Below are positions 34,232 to 45,829 of a stretch of 64,000 nt of DNA, in pieces. The stretch comes from Chamaecyparis obtusa (lineage: Eukaryota; Streptophyta; Pinopsida; Cupressales; Cupressaceae). The position numbers and the translations under genes are program-made. The first letter of the stretch is position 1; each line of letters starts with the position of its first letter. Under the pieces are notes generated by a model that saw only the letters and a list, made by a program, of their open reading frames with translations, was not told the origin of the DNA and searched no databases. The stretch lies in NCBI GenBank assembly GCA_027943335.1, contig BSBK01006741.1, positions 744,001 to 808,000 on the forward strand. The letters run 5' to 3'.

Positions 34232-34567
34232 AGAAATACTCTTTGTCAACAATTTTCAAAATCATTAGGACTATAGAAAAATAATTAAGACTATACAAAA
34301 TCAAATTTTAGAAATGGATGGTTTTGATGCTTTTTCATTACAACAATTGAGCATTCATCATTTGGTACTTCTTGGTGTATTCCATTTAAGTATGTCAACA
34401 ATGTTCAAAATCTTGTCACCAAGCACATAAAAGAAATAAGAAAAATCATGAGAACTATAGAAAAATCAAGTTCTAGAAATGGACAGTTCTGATATTGGTT
34501 TTCCATTACAACAATTTAGCATTCATCATTTGGTACTTCTTGGTGTATTCCATTTAAGTTTTTTAGT
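34232..34567. repeat. Imperfect tandem duplication, period about 168 bp
   Basis: CATTCATCATTTGGTACTTC and the following TTGGTGTATTCCATTTAAG occur at about 34352-34390 and 34520-34558; upstream parts (GAACTATAGAAAAATCA...) align too, with a partial third unit from about 34100. Non-coding. Confidence 0.7.
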
Positions 34568-35939
34568 TGCCGTGTTTATGTGCATGTTCTTTATGTGTTT
34601 GGCTTCTCTCCCTTGCAAGAGATACATCGATAGGTAATTGATTTGAAAGCATAATGATTTGAGAGTCTTTTTTCAGGATAGGAGTAATCATCCCGCCAAC
34701 CTTAATTAGTAACATTTGTGATATATGTCATGTACTTATAATTAGTATGCCCAACAAATAGAGACTTAGTAGTAAAAGCATGTCCTTTGGTTTACTAGTT
34801 TACTTATAATCAGTATGTCCTTTGGTTTACTAGTTTAATCTAGTTTAAGAATGGTTTGATTCATGTTTGAATGAAGCTTGGCTATATTAAGTAAAATTTT
34901 AAGACTCGTGACTCTTCAAATTCTCTTGTTTCCTTCAAACCTCCAAACATGTGTACTGTGAGATTTCCTCCAACAAATGGACTTGTGATGATTTTCACAA
35001 TAGTACATGTGTTGGCAGGAAAGCTCAAAGTACTGCTTAGGAAAATTTGAATGTTCATCACCTGTGCTGTTGTGCAAACATTGAAATGAGGGTACTATAT
35101 CATGACAAAGATGCAAGCATTAATAGATTTTCATGAATGTGAAGGTGTCATGATCAACAATGTCATAAAGAGACTATTGTTAGTGTTTCTACAAAATAGA
35201 ATGACAGTGTTGTGAAAGAAAAGATTCATGTTCAAGAAGAGTGCCTCAAAACAATGTTATTTAATGCTTGAGGGATGATATTTACTACTTTCATAATGAC
35301 TACATGATGAAAAGATGTAAATCTTACCCACTGATATGACAGTCAGCTACAGGGCCACAGTGTATGTAACGAGAGGTGTCATATTGTCTTTCAAAGAGCA
35401 GAGTAAAAGTTGGCAGTAGCATCAAGAGGTGCATGTTTTGTACAAAGTTTTAGACCATGGAATGAAGAGCATGAGGCTATCATCACATCAATCCTTATGA
35501 GTTGTGAGATAAAAAAAGATTGAAGGCATTAGATCTTACAAGGAAGCAATGTCTAGTGTAATGAAAGAAATGGCAAACCATACCAAGCATGAGGAATCAT
35601 GGTGACTGTGTATAAAGGAGTAGCAATGGTAAAGGGAACAATTAGAGTAGTGATTTAATGGTTAATATAAGATATAGATATGTTTTAAAGATCTCCATCC
35701 ATTTTTGTGTTACATTCACATTCCCTTCTTGCAATGCATTTTTTTATATTGACCAAGTTAAAAAAGAAACTCATACACAATAAAGATTATTCCAACACTT
35801 AGTGGCTAAGCCTTGCAATTGGAAACAACTTAGCAACTGAATAAAAGATTACTGAGCTGCTATATATTGTAATGGCTATAATATTCATGGTGACTCTTTT
35901 GCTTCTAACTCTACTCTTCTAACACCACCATAATTGCAG
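34568..35939. other. CACTA interior, unrecognised
   Basis: No reading frame above chance. A possible intronic flank of the transporter exon at the right end (pyrimidine-rich TTGCTTCTAACTCTACTC before CAG at 35937-35939). Confidence 0.35.
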
Positions 35940-36070
35940 CGGTTGTTAGTCTCATTGACTTCCCTGCAGCTTATTTCATATGGAAGGTAGATAAGGTGGA
36001 TTTTCTTGCATGTATGGGTACTTTTATGGGTGTAAAATTCATTGTTGTTCAAACATGCCTCATCATAGCG
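35940..36070 (+). pseudogene. Captured exon of a plant sulfate transporter (SULTR, SLC26 family)
   Basis: Reads VVSLIDFPAAYFIWKVDKVD then FLACMGTFMGV, ending LIIAV. This is the well-known plant SULTR segment near the end of the membrane domain (usual form: LID..AA..IWKVDK.DFLACMGAF.GV.F.SVEIGLLIAV). It is bounded by a splice acceptor (ATTGCAG, ending 35939) and a donor (GTATGT at 36071), so it is a genomic exon with intron flanks, not a cDNA copy. The frame is open throughout, although VEIGL has become VQTCL. No other SULTR exon was recognised nearby. It lies in the CACTA interior like the GRF fragment on the opposite strand, as expected from gene capture by the transposon. Confidence 0.8.
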
Positions 36071-38665
36071 GTATGTTCATGGTTTCTAAGTAGAACCTTG
36101 TTCAATTTTTTCTAATACTCTCCATTAGAATTTGAATTGGTAATATCTACTATGATATTATTCTAAGTTTGCCCCACTTCTTATTGATTAATATTTTAAC
36201 AAATTCAATATTCTTGTCTAATATTAGAATCAATTGCAATAATGAAGGGTTGTCTTATATATCTATGAATCAATCCATTCTTAATGTAAACACCAAGGAT
36301 GTATAATATATAATACCTAGTTTCATAATGGACTGCCAGTCTTCTTTAATCTCTGATATCTTTGAACACCAAATGGTGATTTTAATGATTTCCAAACAAG
36401 AACATAAAATGGTGATTTTAATGCTTTAATGATTTTAATCTCTGATATCTTTGAACACCAAATGGTGATTTTAATGGGATAAAGCTATCTATAAATTAGT
36501 TCTCATCTACACCTAGTCAAATAGAGGACATGGATTGAGTAACTAATGTAAGAGCTATTAGAATTTTGATGTACACTATGGTGTATGAAATATAATGTGT
36601 TTTCCAAGTAGTGCGAGATCTCATTTAATTCATGACTAATCCTAAATCACTTTGGTATAGTTAAGATGGTCTTAAGATATTTGTAGGGTACTTTTTGATA
36701 GGAAAACATAATCCTAAGGTATCGATTATTTATGTTAAAGAAATTAACCCTAGAGTGATGCAATGAGAATAGTGTGTAAATAACATATTCATAACCTAAA
36801 GATTCAAAAAATTATACACATTTATGGACAATTATTATTATTATTACACACACACACACAAAGATATTATTTTCTATTGCATTGATCTTCTAGTGACTAT
36901 TGGTTAATCTATTTTATAGTTCATGACAATGTATTCCAAACTAATTTGGTACTAATTTATAATTCAAATATCTTACTACAAGCATCCTCTAATTTCTTAA
37001 TATGTTGGTCTATATATCCAATAAACTATTTCTCCACTTTCAATCATAGTTGGATTATATTTTCTTATTCATATTTCACTTTTATTTGTTTCTTAATATT
37101 TTACCATTATTACTTGTTTCTCATCCATATTGTTGATATTGAATCGATTTGTCTCTATAGTTATTGTTGTATCATTTGGATCATGTTCTCCATGTCACTT
37201 TCTTGCAAAATATTTTTATGTATTGGATCATTTTTTTGATTGATGGAAAATATCTCTCCTAAATTTATCTTGTATATTTGTGATATTTATTAACTTCAAT
37301 TTTATTCCCTAATTATTATAATTGTTTATGTTGGTTACTTCCATATGGATAAATATTACTTTAGATTTTTATGAGACCACTCAATGATAATTTTGGTGGA
37401 GTGATCAATTATTTTGATGCACTATGAAATAAGATTAAATCAGGGAACTATCCTACCCACCAATATCCTAATGTAGAGTGGTGGCAACTAAAGCTTAATA
37501 GGCCCAATCTACTACACAACTGATTGAGAATGTCACTTTAAACTGTGAACAGTGGTTTCAACTAATTCTAACAAATTCCTTAGTCTTTGAATACCTCCAA
37601 ATTCAGGGAACTATCCTATCCACCAATTACCTTCTAAGAAACTTCATTATTCCCTATTGCCAATACTAACAGCACACTGCTAATTAGCAATCCTTTACTT
37701 CTAGCAGATCTCAACTTGTTGATGTTTATTGGTTATGGTCTCACAAATTTGTAAAACAATTCCAACTGATTAACATAGAATACTCTGATAATATTCCTTA
37801 ATTATCTTTTATGTTTTGGTCTCAATCTTCTACAATCACCACTTCCCAGTCCAAACAGTGAGTGACCGATTCTATCCCAACAACTTCAAGCTAGTTCAAC
37901 ACAAACCCTAGGTGATCAAGCTAGATTCGGGTTTAATGGATTAGTTCGAAGTTGGGTGTTTGGAATAGTCACAGATGATTGGGAAAGTTTCTGTGGCCTT
38001 CTAATGTCTTGGCATGGTCGACTCCTTAACCTCTATCCACCACTGACTGTAGCTTTTTGTTCCTTTTTTCTCCCACTGGCTAAACATGCTAAACTCGATT
38101 ATCCTAGGGCATCAAACTTGAAGCGGTTCGACAACCTCCACAGCTCTGAGTGTTGGATAAATTAAAGCATATTTCCCTAATTTGGTTTTCATCCAGCGAC
38201 ATGGAAAATCCAATGGTGAAAATACAAACTAGGTTGAAATAGATTAAATGAATTCGAGAGGATAGTGTGCATCAATGGACTGGCAGTGGATGTTAATTCA
38301 TCTAACAATTTGTGGTAGACTAATATAATGAAACACATAAACTATTTAAATGAATGAAAAATACCAAGGATGCATCGAAAAGAATTTCACCACAAAGATG
38401 TATAAAAGAATTTGTAGGGTTAATAAGCTATCTCTTCATCACAAGAATGACAGTGCCACAAATAGAACAAGACAAGATGAAAGGAACATACTCCAAACTA
38501 TGAATCTTTTGTATTCCAAATAGTGCTTCCCGAACATCTAGGTTAAGGTAAGGAAATGAAAATTACTTTACAGATAGGCGGTCCTCCTTCGTGTGTTTCC
38601 CTTGATCAAATTCATCGTGTGTGGAATAATGAAATGAGAAATGAAACCTTTCTTTTTTTAATTAT
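36071..38665. other. CACTA interior, unrecognised
   Basis: AT-rich. Contains a short duplication (CTCTGATATCTTTGAACACC at about 36351 and 36440), an AC run (36846-36860), and open frames at 36946-37239 (hydrophobic by AT composition) and 37956-38165 that show no domain. Confidence 0.4.
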
Positions 38666-38820
38666 GCCCGTGTTGGTCGAACTTTCGACCTCCATGGTAT
38701 TGGTTGAAATTGCAACCAACACGAGTATGGATTAAAAAAAATCAAAGCTTTCCTTCTATAATACAACCAAACAAAACTTTTTTATTTGTTGGTTGAATTG
38801 TTTGGTCAAAAAATAAGGTC

Positions 38821-38833
38821 AAATGTACTAGTG
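38821..38833 (-). repeat. Right terminal inverted repeat of the CACTA element
   Basis: AAATGTACTAGTG, followed by AGA; inverted partner of 30580-30592. Confidence 0.7.
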
Positions 38834-39035
38834 AGAGATACAAATGATCAACTGGTTGGATTCCATTGGTAGGACTCTGCAACGACCAGAAATCTTAGTT
38901 TCTTTTCTACTTACACTCAACTATCTTTCTTCTTATTCTCCAATGTCTATATAAATATCTCAAATCACTCATCATTTCACGTTAGGATGCATGAGAGATT
39001 CTATTATTCTGGATTGTACATAATATCCTTTTATG
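38834..39035. repeat. Lead part of R1 copy 4
   Basis: Matches 24900-25042 (CAGCTGGTTGTATTCCATT / CAACTGGTTGGATTCCATT; CTACTTACACTCAA; TTCTATTATTCT; GTACATAAT). Interrupted by copia E after TTATG (39031-39035). Confidence 0.7.
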
Positions 39036-39663
39036 TGTTGGAATAACGAAGTGTAGAAGTTTCATCGTATGGTGAGACTACTATTCAGTGAAGGTAGATC
39101 TCCGTACGATAAGACTACCATACTATGGAAGTAAGGTTACCATTCCATGGAGGCAAGGTTACCATTTGGTGAAGGTAGATCACCGTGCAATGAGACTACC
39201 GTATGACGGTGGTAGAGCATTGTATGGTGAGACCTACCATATGTGATTTCCCTATGGTGTCATTCGGTGGATTGTACAACACATCTTGACCAATGTTTGG
39301 ACTGGTAGACCATTCTAGAATTTAATGGTTTCTTTACCAAATTTTGCAATGAATTGCGGTGTGCATAAATGGCTACAAGGTTCATGAAGGATGTGGTTGA
39401 AAATTAGGTTGATTGTAAACGCAATCTGAGCCTGTGATAAATCCAGAGTCTTGTATGTAAATTATTTACAGTAATACAAAAGTTTGCTCCGAGTTTTGAG
39501 TGGTGGGATTTTTCCCAAAAGGGTTTTCCACATTATATCTAGTGTTTTCTCTCTGTTGTGTGGTTGTATATTTACTTGCATATCTCTGTGGTTAATTTAT
39601 AGTTTCTTATTTCCTTGTCTTTTGGCATTCAAAAAGCATTTCCACACTATTGCTTTCCTAACA
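39036..39663 (+). repeat. 5' LTR of element E (628 bp)
   Basis: TGTTGGAATAACG ... CTTTCCTAACA. Its U3 carries at least seven variants of a motif such as GTGAGACTACCAT and AGGTTACCAT (39065-39240). Confidence 0.92.
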
Positions 39664-39665
39664 AG

Positions 39666-39678
39666 TGGTATCAGAGCC
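39666..39678 (+). other. Primer-binding site of element E (tRNA-iMet)
   Basis: TGGTATCAGAGCC two bases after the LTR end, the standard plant copia initiator-Met site. Confidence 0.92.
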
Positions 39679-39772
39679 TAACCAATTTTATTATCCTTGT
39701 CAGATAGGGTTTGTTTTTTGTGCCAATTTGGTTTCAGTGGGAGTTTGCAAAGTTTTTTGTCTGTAAGAAGAG

Positions 39773-42700
39773 ATGGTTGGTATGTCAGGAAGAGTGGACA
39801 TTGAAAAGTTCAATGGTACAAACTTTGAGTTATGGAAACTTAAAGTTGAAGATTTTCTAGTAGATCGAGACCTATGGAATGTTGTGTCTGGCACCAAGCC
39901 TACGAGTATTAAGCAGGAAGATTGGGATCTAGCAGATCAAAAGGCCAGAGGAATGATAAGGCTGAGTCTTGTAGATTCAGTTTTATTGAATGTCCATGAA
40001 GAGAAATCTGCACATGCATTGTGGAAGAAGTTGGGATACATTTATCAGGGAAAGTCCTTGGTAAACAAACTTTTCCTCAGAAATAAATTATATTCTTTGA
40101 AGATGGATAGAGGAATGTCTATGGTTGATCATCTAAACACTTTCAATATGGTGATCACTCAGTTGACATCTGTTGGTGTGTCCGTTATTAAATAAGAGCA
40201 TTTCATGTTATTGATGTACTTGTTGCCAGATTCATGGGATCACTTGCTAATGGCCATCAGAAGTATGGCTACCAAGCTTAAAATGGAGGAGGTAGTTGCT
40301 TCACTTTTCTCGGAGGAGATGCAAAGGAAGTCCTCTGAGGTGGCCAAAGAAGTTCTCATTATACGAGGCAGATCTAAGGATAAAGGTAAGAAAAAGGACA
40401 CAAAGTCAAAGTCTCAGGAGTGGTCTGCCACTCCTGGAAATAAGTCCAAGGTGAAGTGTTGGAACTATGGGTAGAAAGGTCATATCTAAAGGGATTGCAA
40501 AGAAGAGAAAAAGAAGAAGAATTATACTTTTGACATGGAATCTTCTCAAAGTGACACCAATGCCTTTGTAGCAACCTTGGCAGTACTTGCATCGGATGAA
40601 GTATGGTTAGTGGACTCAAGAGCATCATTCCACATGACATCTCATAAAGAGTGGTTCTCAAAGTATGAACAATACGATGGAGGGAATGTGTTCTTGGTGA
40701 GTGATTCCACTCTGGAGATCATTAGAAGAGGAAGAGTCAGAATCTAGTTCCCTGATGGTAGAGTAAAGGGAATTGATGGAGTACTCCATATACCTGGTCT
40801 AGTTCGAAACCTACTTTCTGTTAGTAAGCTAAATGATGTCAAAGTCCAAGTAACATTTGTCCATGATGGTTGCAAGATTACTAGGGGTTCTATTGTTTTA
40901 GCTATGGGTGAATGCATTGGAACATTGTATAAGTTAGATACCAAACCTTTATGTTGTAATAGTGTGTCTGTAAGGTCTAATAAAATTGATATGGCAACAC
41001 ATGGTGTAAATGCAATGGAAGTTAAACTTCCTCCAGAGAAAACAATGCTCTGGCATCATAGGCTTGGCCATATTGGTGAGAAAGGTTTAAAAACCTTGAA
41101 GAATAAAAACATGGTTGAGGGTTTGGTTGATTTTAACCTTGAATTTGATTTGTGTGAACATTGCATCTATGGAAAGAAAAATCGTGTTCATTTTTATTCC
41201 AGCTCTCAAAAATATTCTGGTTTGTTGGATTATATTCACTCTGATGTATTTGGTCATGTGGATGTTCCTTCTTTGTCTAAGTCAAGATATTATGTATCAT
41301 TTATTGATGATTATTCAGGAAGAACATTCATTTATTTTTTGAAGAATAAATCAAAAGTGTTCAGTCGATTTAAGGAATTCAAAAGTCTTGTTGAAAATCA
41401 GACTAGGAGAAAGATTAAATGCTTAAGGATGGATAATGGTGGTGAGTTTTGCAATGCAGATTTTGACAAATTCTATGTAGATCATGGCATTAAGAGGCAT
41501 AAGATGAATCCTTATACTCTGTAACAGAATGGAGTAGCGAAAAGGATGAATCTATTGTTAATGGAGAGAGCAAGGAGCATGTTGGGTAGTGCTGGTCTAG
41601 AGCAGGAGTTCTGGGCTGAAGCAGTGGCTATGACATGTTACTTGTTGAACTATTCTCCTATGATAGTGTTGGTTGACAAAACACCTATGGAAGCATGGTC
41701 TGGTAAGAATCCCTCGTTAATAAATTTGCGTGTCTTCGGCTATGAAGTGTATGCTCATGTACCTGATGTGTCTAGGTCAAAGTTAGATAACAAAGTGGTG
41801 AAGTGTATCTTCATCAGGTACGACATTGGTGTGAAAGGATACAACTTATGGAACCCTCTCACTGAAAAAGTAATGTACAATTGGAGTGTATTTTTCATGA
41901 GATGAAACCCGTCTCACTATCTCAGCCAGAGAAGACTTAAAAGACAAATGAAATAGTTAAATTCCTTTAGCTTCCAAAAGGGAGGTATTAAAGACTCCAA
42001 ATGAACTTGAGAATGAAAATCCAAAATTACCTGAGAATGAGGATGAGGAGAGTTCCAGTACAAGTTCATAAGAAAATGATTGTGAACCTCATGTTGAACC
42101 TCATGAAGCTTCACCATAGGAGGTTAGGAGATCTAATTGGGAGAGGTGGAAACCTGATAGGTACGGCTATTCATTGGAACGGTTTCATTATTCTATGTTG
42201 AATGTTAATTGTGCCTATGCTTTGCTTACGAATGTTGATGAGCCTAGGACTGTTAAAGAAGCAATTAATATGCCAGATTCAGATTCTTGGTTGGTCGCCA
42301 TGAAGGATGAAATGAAATCCTTGGAGAACAATGGAACCTAGGATCTCGTACCCTTGCCTAAAGGTAGAAATCTTGTATGATGTAAGTGGGTATTTAAGAA
42401 GTACAGTCTAGATGGAAACATTGACAAGTACAAGGCTAGATTGGTTGCAAAGGGGTATTCTTAGAAAGAAGGGATTGACTACGGAGAAATATTTTCTCCT
42501 GTAGCTAAACTCACATCTATCATATTTCTGTTATCACTTGTAGCGACACATAATTTTAAAATTGAGAAAATGGATGTGACAACAACGTTTCTCCATGGTG
42601 ATCTTGAAGAAGAAATATACATGTCCCAACCAGAGCACTTTTGGAAAAAGGTAAAAAGCATCTGGTATGTAAGTTGAAGAAATCTCTTTATGGTTTGAAA

Positions 42701-43819
42701 TAGTCACCCAAAATGTGGTATCAAAAGTATGATACATATGTTTTCCTTGAGATTTAGAAGATCTAAATTTAATCGTTGTGTGTATTATAAAGTTGAAGGT
42801 GATCAGCTACTTATAATTTCTCTATATGTAGATGATATGTTGTTCATAGGTAATAGTAAGGAAATGATCTCAGAATTAAAATCTCAACTTTCCTTGAAAT
42901 TTGAAATGAAAAATTTAGGGCCGACAAAATTTATTTTGGGGATGGAAATCAGAAGGGATAGGGTTGGCAGGAAGCTTTAGCTCAGCAAGAGCAATTATAT
43001 TACCAATGTTCTTGAGAGATTTAATATGAATGATTGCAAGCAACAAGTAGTTCCAATGTTGCATGGAACAAAGCTATCGGTCAATGACAGTCCAAAATCT
43101 CCAGATGAGATTGAAGACATGAAGCAGATACCTTATGCAAGTGCTGTTGGTAGTATCATGTACACAATGGTTAGTACAAGACTAGACATTGCCCAAGTAG
43201 TGGGAGTGCTGAGTCAGTTTATGGAAAATCCAGGCAAGACACATTGGGATGCTATGAAAATAGTTCTGAGATATTTGAAGGGTACATCATAGTACACATT
43301 ATGTTATCAAGGTGACTCAATTGGATCAAATAGATCAGTTAGTATTCAAGGTTATGTGGATGCTGATTGGGTTGGGGACATTGACAAAAGAAGATCCACC
43401 AGTGGATATGTATTCATGGTGAATGGTAGTGTTATCAGTTGGATGAGAAAGTGACAAAGTGTGGCTGTGTTGTCGACAACTAAGGTAGAGTACATGGCAG
43501 ATCTACTCGTGCATGTCAAAAAGCTATTTGGCTTAAGCGCCTATGTTCTGATGTCAGCTACGATGCAAGAATAATTACAATTTTCTGTGACAGTCAAAGT
43601 GCAATATGTTTGGAAAAGAATGCTACATTCCATGCCAGGACAAAACACATTGATGTACAATATCATTTTGTATGTGACATGGTTGAAGGTGGAAAGGTGA
43701 ACCTAGAAAAATTTGGTACTATGGAGAATGTTGCAGATGCATTGATAAAGCCAACAGACATAGATAAGTTCAAATGGTGTACAAATTCCATGGGGCTTGG
43801 TGTCCTGGACACCTATTAG
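39773..43819 (+). pseudogene. Copia gag-pol polyprotein (broken), element E
   Basis: From the ATG at 39773: gag (39773-40450); zinc knuckle CWNYG*KGHI*RDC (40459-40500), with a Cys lost and two stops; protease VDSRASFHM (about 40610), where the catalytic DSG is DSR; integrase with HH...CEHC (41050-41170), then SDVFGH and RMDNGGEF, but the third acidic residue is gone (QNGVAKRMN at about 41528, Glu to Lys); RT (42290-43000) with YVDDM intact near 42830; RNase H (43340-43800) ending in MGLGVLDTY before TAG. The first 2.9 kb stay in one frame; frame changes occur near 42650-42740 and 43500. At least eleven in-frame stops, mostly TAG, lie at expected Gln or Trp sites. It would have made all proteins needed for reverse transcription and integration; this copy cannot. 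Confidence 0.93.
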
Positions 43820-43847
43820 CCTTGTTGAGTAACTCCATACTTCATTA

Positions 43848-43857
43848 AGTGGGAGAT
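43848..43857 (+). other. Polypurine tract of element E
   Basis: AGTGGGAGAT immediately upstream of the 3' LTR. Confidence 0.8.
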
Positions 43858-44533
43858 TTTTGGAATAACGAAGTGCATAAGTCTAATTGTATGGTGAGAC
43901 TACCATTTAGTGAAGGTAGATCTTTGTACGATGAGACTACCATATGGTGCAAGTGAGGTTACCATTCCATGGAGGTGAGGTTACCATTTGGTGAAGCTAG
44001 ATCATCATATGGTGAGACTACCATACGACAGTGGTAGAGCATTGTACAGTGAGATCTACCATATGTGATTTCCCTACGGTGTCTTCCCTACGATGAGGTG
44101 AAGATGAGAATGGTGTCTTCCCTACGGTGTCATTCGATGGATTGTACAGCATGTCTTGACCAACGGTTGGGCTAGTAGACCGTTTTGGAATGTAACAGTT
44201 TCTTTACTGAATTCTGCAATGAATTGCAATGTGCATAAATGGCTGCAAGGTTTGTGAAGGATGTGGTTGAAAATCAGGTTGATTGTAAAGGAAAGCTAAG
44301 CCTGTGAGAAATCCAAAATCTTGTATGTAAATTATTTATAGTAATACAAAAGTTTACTTCAGGTTTTGAGAGGTGGGTTTTTTCCCAAAAGGGTTTCCCA
44401 CGTTATATCTAGTGTTTTCACTCTGTTGTGTATTGGTAGATTTACTTGCACATCTCTGTGGTTAATTTATAGTTGCTTATTTTCCTATCTTTTGGCATTC
44501 AAAAAGTGTTTCCACACCATTTCTTTCCTAACA
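43858..44533 (+). repeat. 3' LTR of element E (676 bp)
   Basis: Same as the 5' LTR but its start is TTTTGG instead of TGTTGG, and it is 48 bp longer because of a partial duplication around 44080-44130 (TTCCCTACGGTGTC repeated). Confidence 0.9.
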
Positions 44534-45010
44534 ATATGAGCTTACAAGTCTTGATACTCTCTTCTTATAATAATGGTATTGGACTAGATATTCTAGTTAT
44601 CTACCTATATAGTAATCAAGGAATTCTTTTCACCCCTGTATATTGAGCCTACATATGTTATATGAGGTGGCAAGTCATTGGCTCCTATTTTCAAGATGGT
44701 GTACCCATTCTTTTATCTTTCCAGGAATCTGTAAGTTCAAGCTCGTTGAAATGACACATTTGAGAGAAGCAATGTGTCATTTCACACCCAACACTAGTAA
44801 GCTGGCAGATCTCGAGTGCTCCCAAGATTTCTTAAAAAGATGAGTAAGTCATGTGAATGTAGGATGATGTAACTAACTACAAAATTATTTAATAATTTAG
44901 GTGTGCAGGTTGGCTAGTAGTACATATGCATTGGACTAGATTTTGCATCCTACTTTCAAGATGCATTTTGATTCTTTCATTCAACTCACATTTTGGGTTC
45001 TTTGGACTAG
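44534..45010. repeat. R1 repeat, copy 4 (truncated)
   Basis: Continues from 39035 after the copia insertion. The first exon-like block is best preserved here (44760-44850: LREAMCHFTPNTSKLADLEC). The copy ends near 45010. Confidence 0.7.
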
Positions 45011-45829
45011 TTTGGAGATCATTTTATTTATATGATTATATAATGTATGGTCTTTCGAGATAGGTTAAAATCATATTTATATAAAAGTAATATTAATTTA
45101 AATCAATTAAATAAGGTAAATTTATAAAATATTAGATTATAAAGAGAATTCTTTAATTATATAGGTCAAGATGAAATATAAAGTATCATAAATGTCTCAA
45201 TTTTATGATATGAGACATAAAGTGATAAGTATCTTATGTATAACTTAAGCAAACTTAAATAATGTTTGAAAAGAAATCAATGGTGGAACTATCTAGATAA
45301 TACCCATATTCACACAAATAAAAGCATCAACAAAAAATATTAGAATTTATTGGAAAAAGTGAGAACCAGTTCCTAATGCTTGAAACATGGAAAGGATAAA
45401 AGATCACTCAATTTGGTCCCAAAAAATAATAATATTATTTAAAATATATACATAGACTTGATAAACTATTTTATTTAGGATGCACAATCTATGGAAGGAG
45501 ATGATGTAGATTTTAAAAAAGAACTTTGGGAAAGATATCACATGACATTTAAAGAAGAATAATTGTTCTCCAATTTCAAATTTCTTTTAGATATCCATAT
45601 TTTTATAGTCTTACCTAAAGAATCAAGTATGAAAGTCTTCAAGATAAACTTTATGGAAATTCTCATCCTTTAAATCCTAAAAAGCCTTGTAAAATTACAA
45701 GGGAACTTGTAATGTTTAACATATTCATCTTTGACCAAAGTTGAAAAATAGTTTTTGATCATTTCATACTTGTTTAGAATGAGAAAGCCTACAAAAGATA
45801 ACCTTGAGGTATTTTTATAAAGTAAAATT
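45011..45829. other. Unassigned AT-rich sequence
   Basis: No coding signal, repeat partner or transposon end recognised. Confidence 0.35.

Larger units (their letters stand above)
30580..38833. mobile_element. CACTA-type DNA transposon, non-autonomous, carrying captured gene pieces
   Basis: The left end reads CACTAGTAAATTT; the right end, reverse-complemented, reads CACTAGTACATTT. A 3-bp duplication AGA flanks it (30577-30579 and 38834-38836). Subterminal regions are rich in GGTCGAAA/TTTCGACC-like motifs (30690-30900; 38670-38820), as in transposase-binding regions of CACTA elements. The flanks join to give R2/lead sequence, and the copy at 24840-24910 represents an unoccupied relative. I see no transposase in the 8.25 kb. 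The interior has an RT fragment, two foldback elements and exons resembling host genes. The strand of the element is not determined. Confidence 0.7.
39036..44533 (+). mobile_element. Element E: Ty1/copia retrotransposon, Tork-like
   Basis: LTRs 39036-39663 and 43858-44533, an intact iMet primer site and a purine tract frame a single gag-pol reading. The 5-bp flanks are TTATG (39031-39035) and ATATG (44534-44538), one mismatch. The related uninterrupted sequence TTTGTATGAGCTTACA at about 25031-25047 shows the empty site. The domain order gag, protease, integrase, RT, RNase H is diagnostic of Ty1/copia. The gag start MVGMSGRVDIEKFNG and LYSLKMDRGMSMVDHLNTF point to the Tnt1/Tork lineage. Confidence 0.93.

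Noticed and set aside
36846..36860. Short AC, AG (29364-29378) and GT (58329-58342) runs
   Set aside because: Ordinary microsatellites with no further structure.
36946..37239. Hydrophobic 97-codon frame that looks like a membrane protein
   Set aside because: Phe/Ile/Tyr/Leu richness follows from the T-rich composition; no pattern of a known family and no conserved partner.
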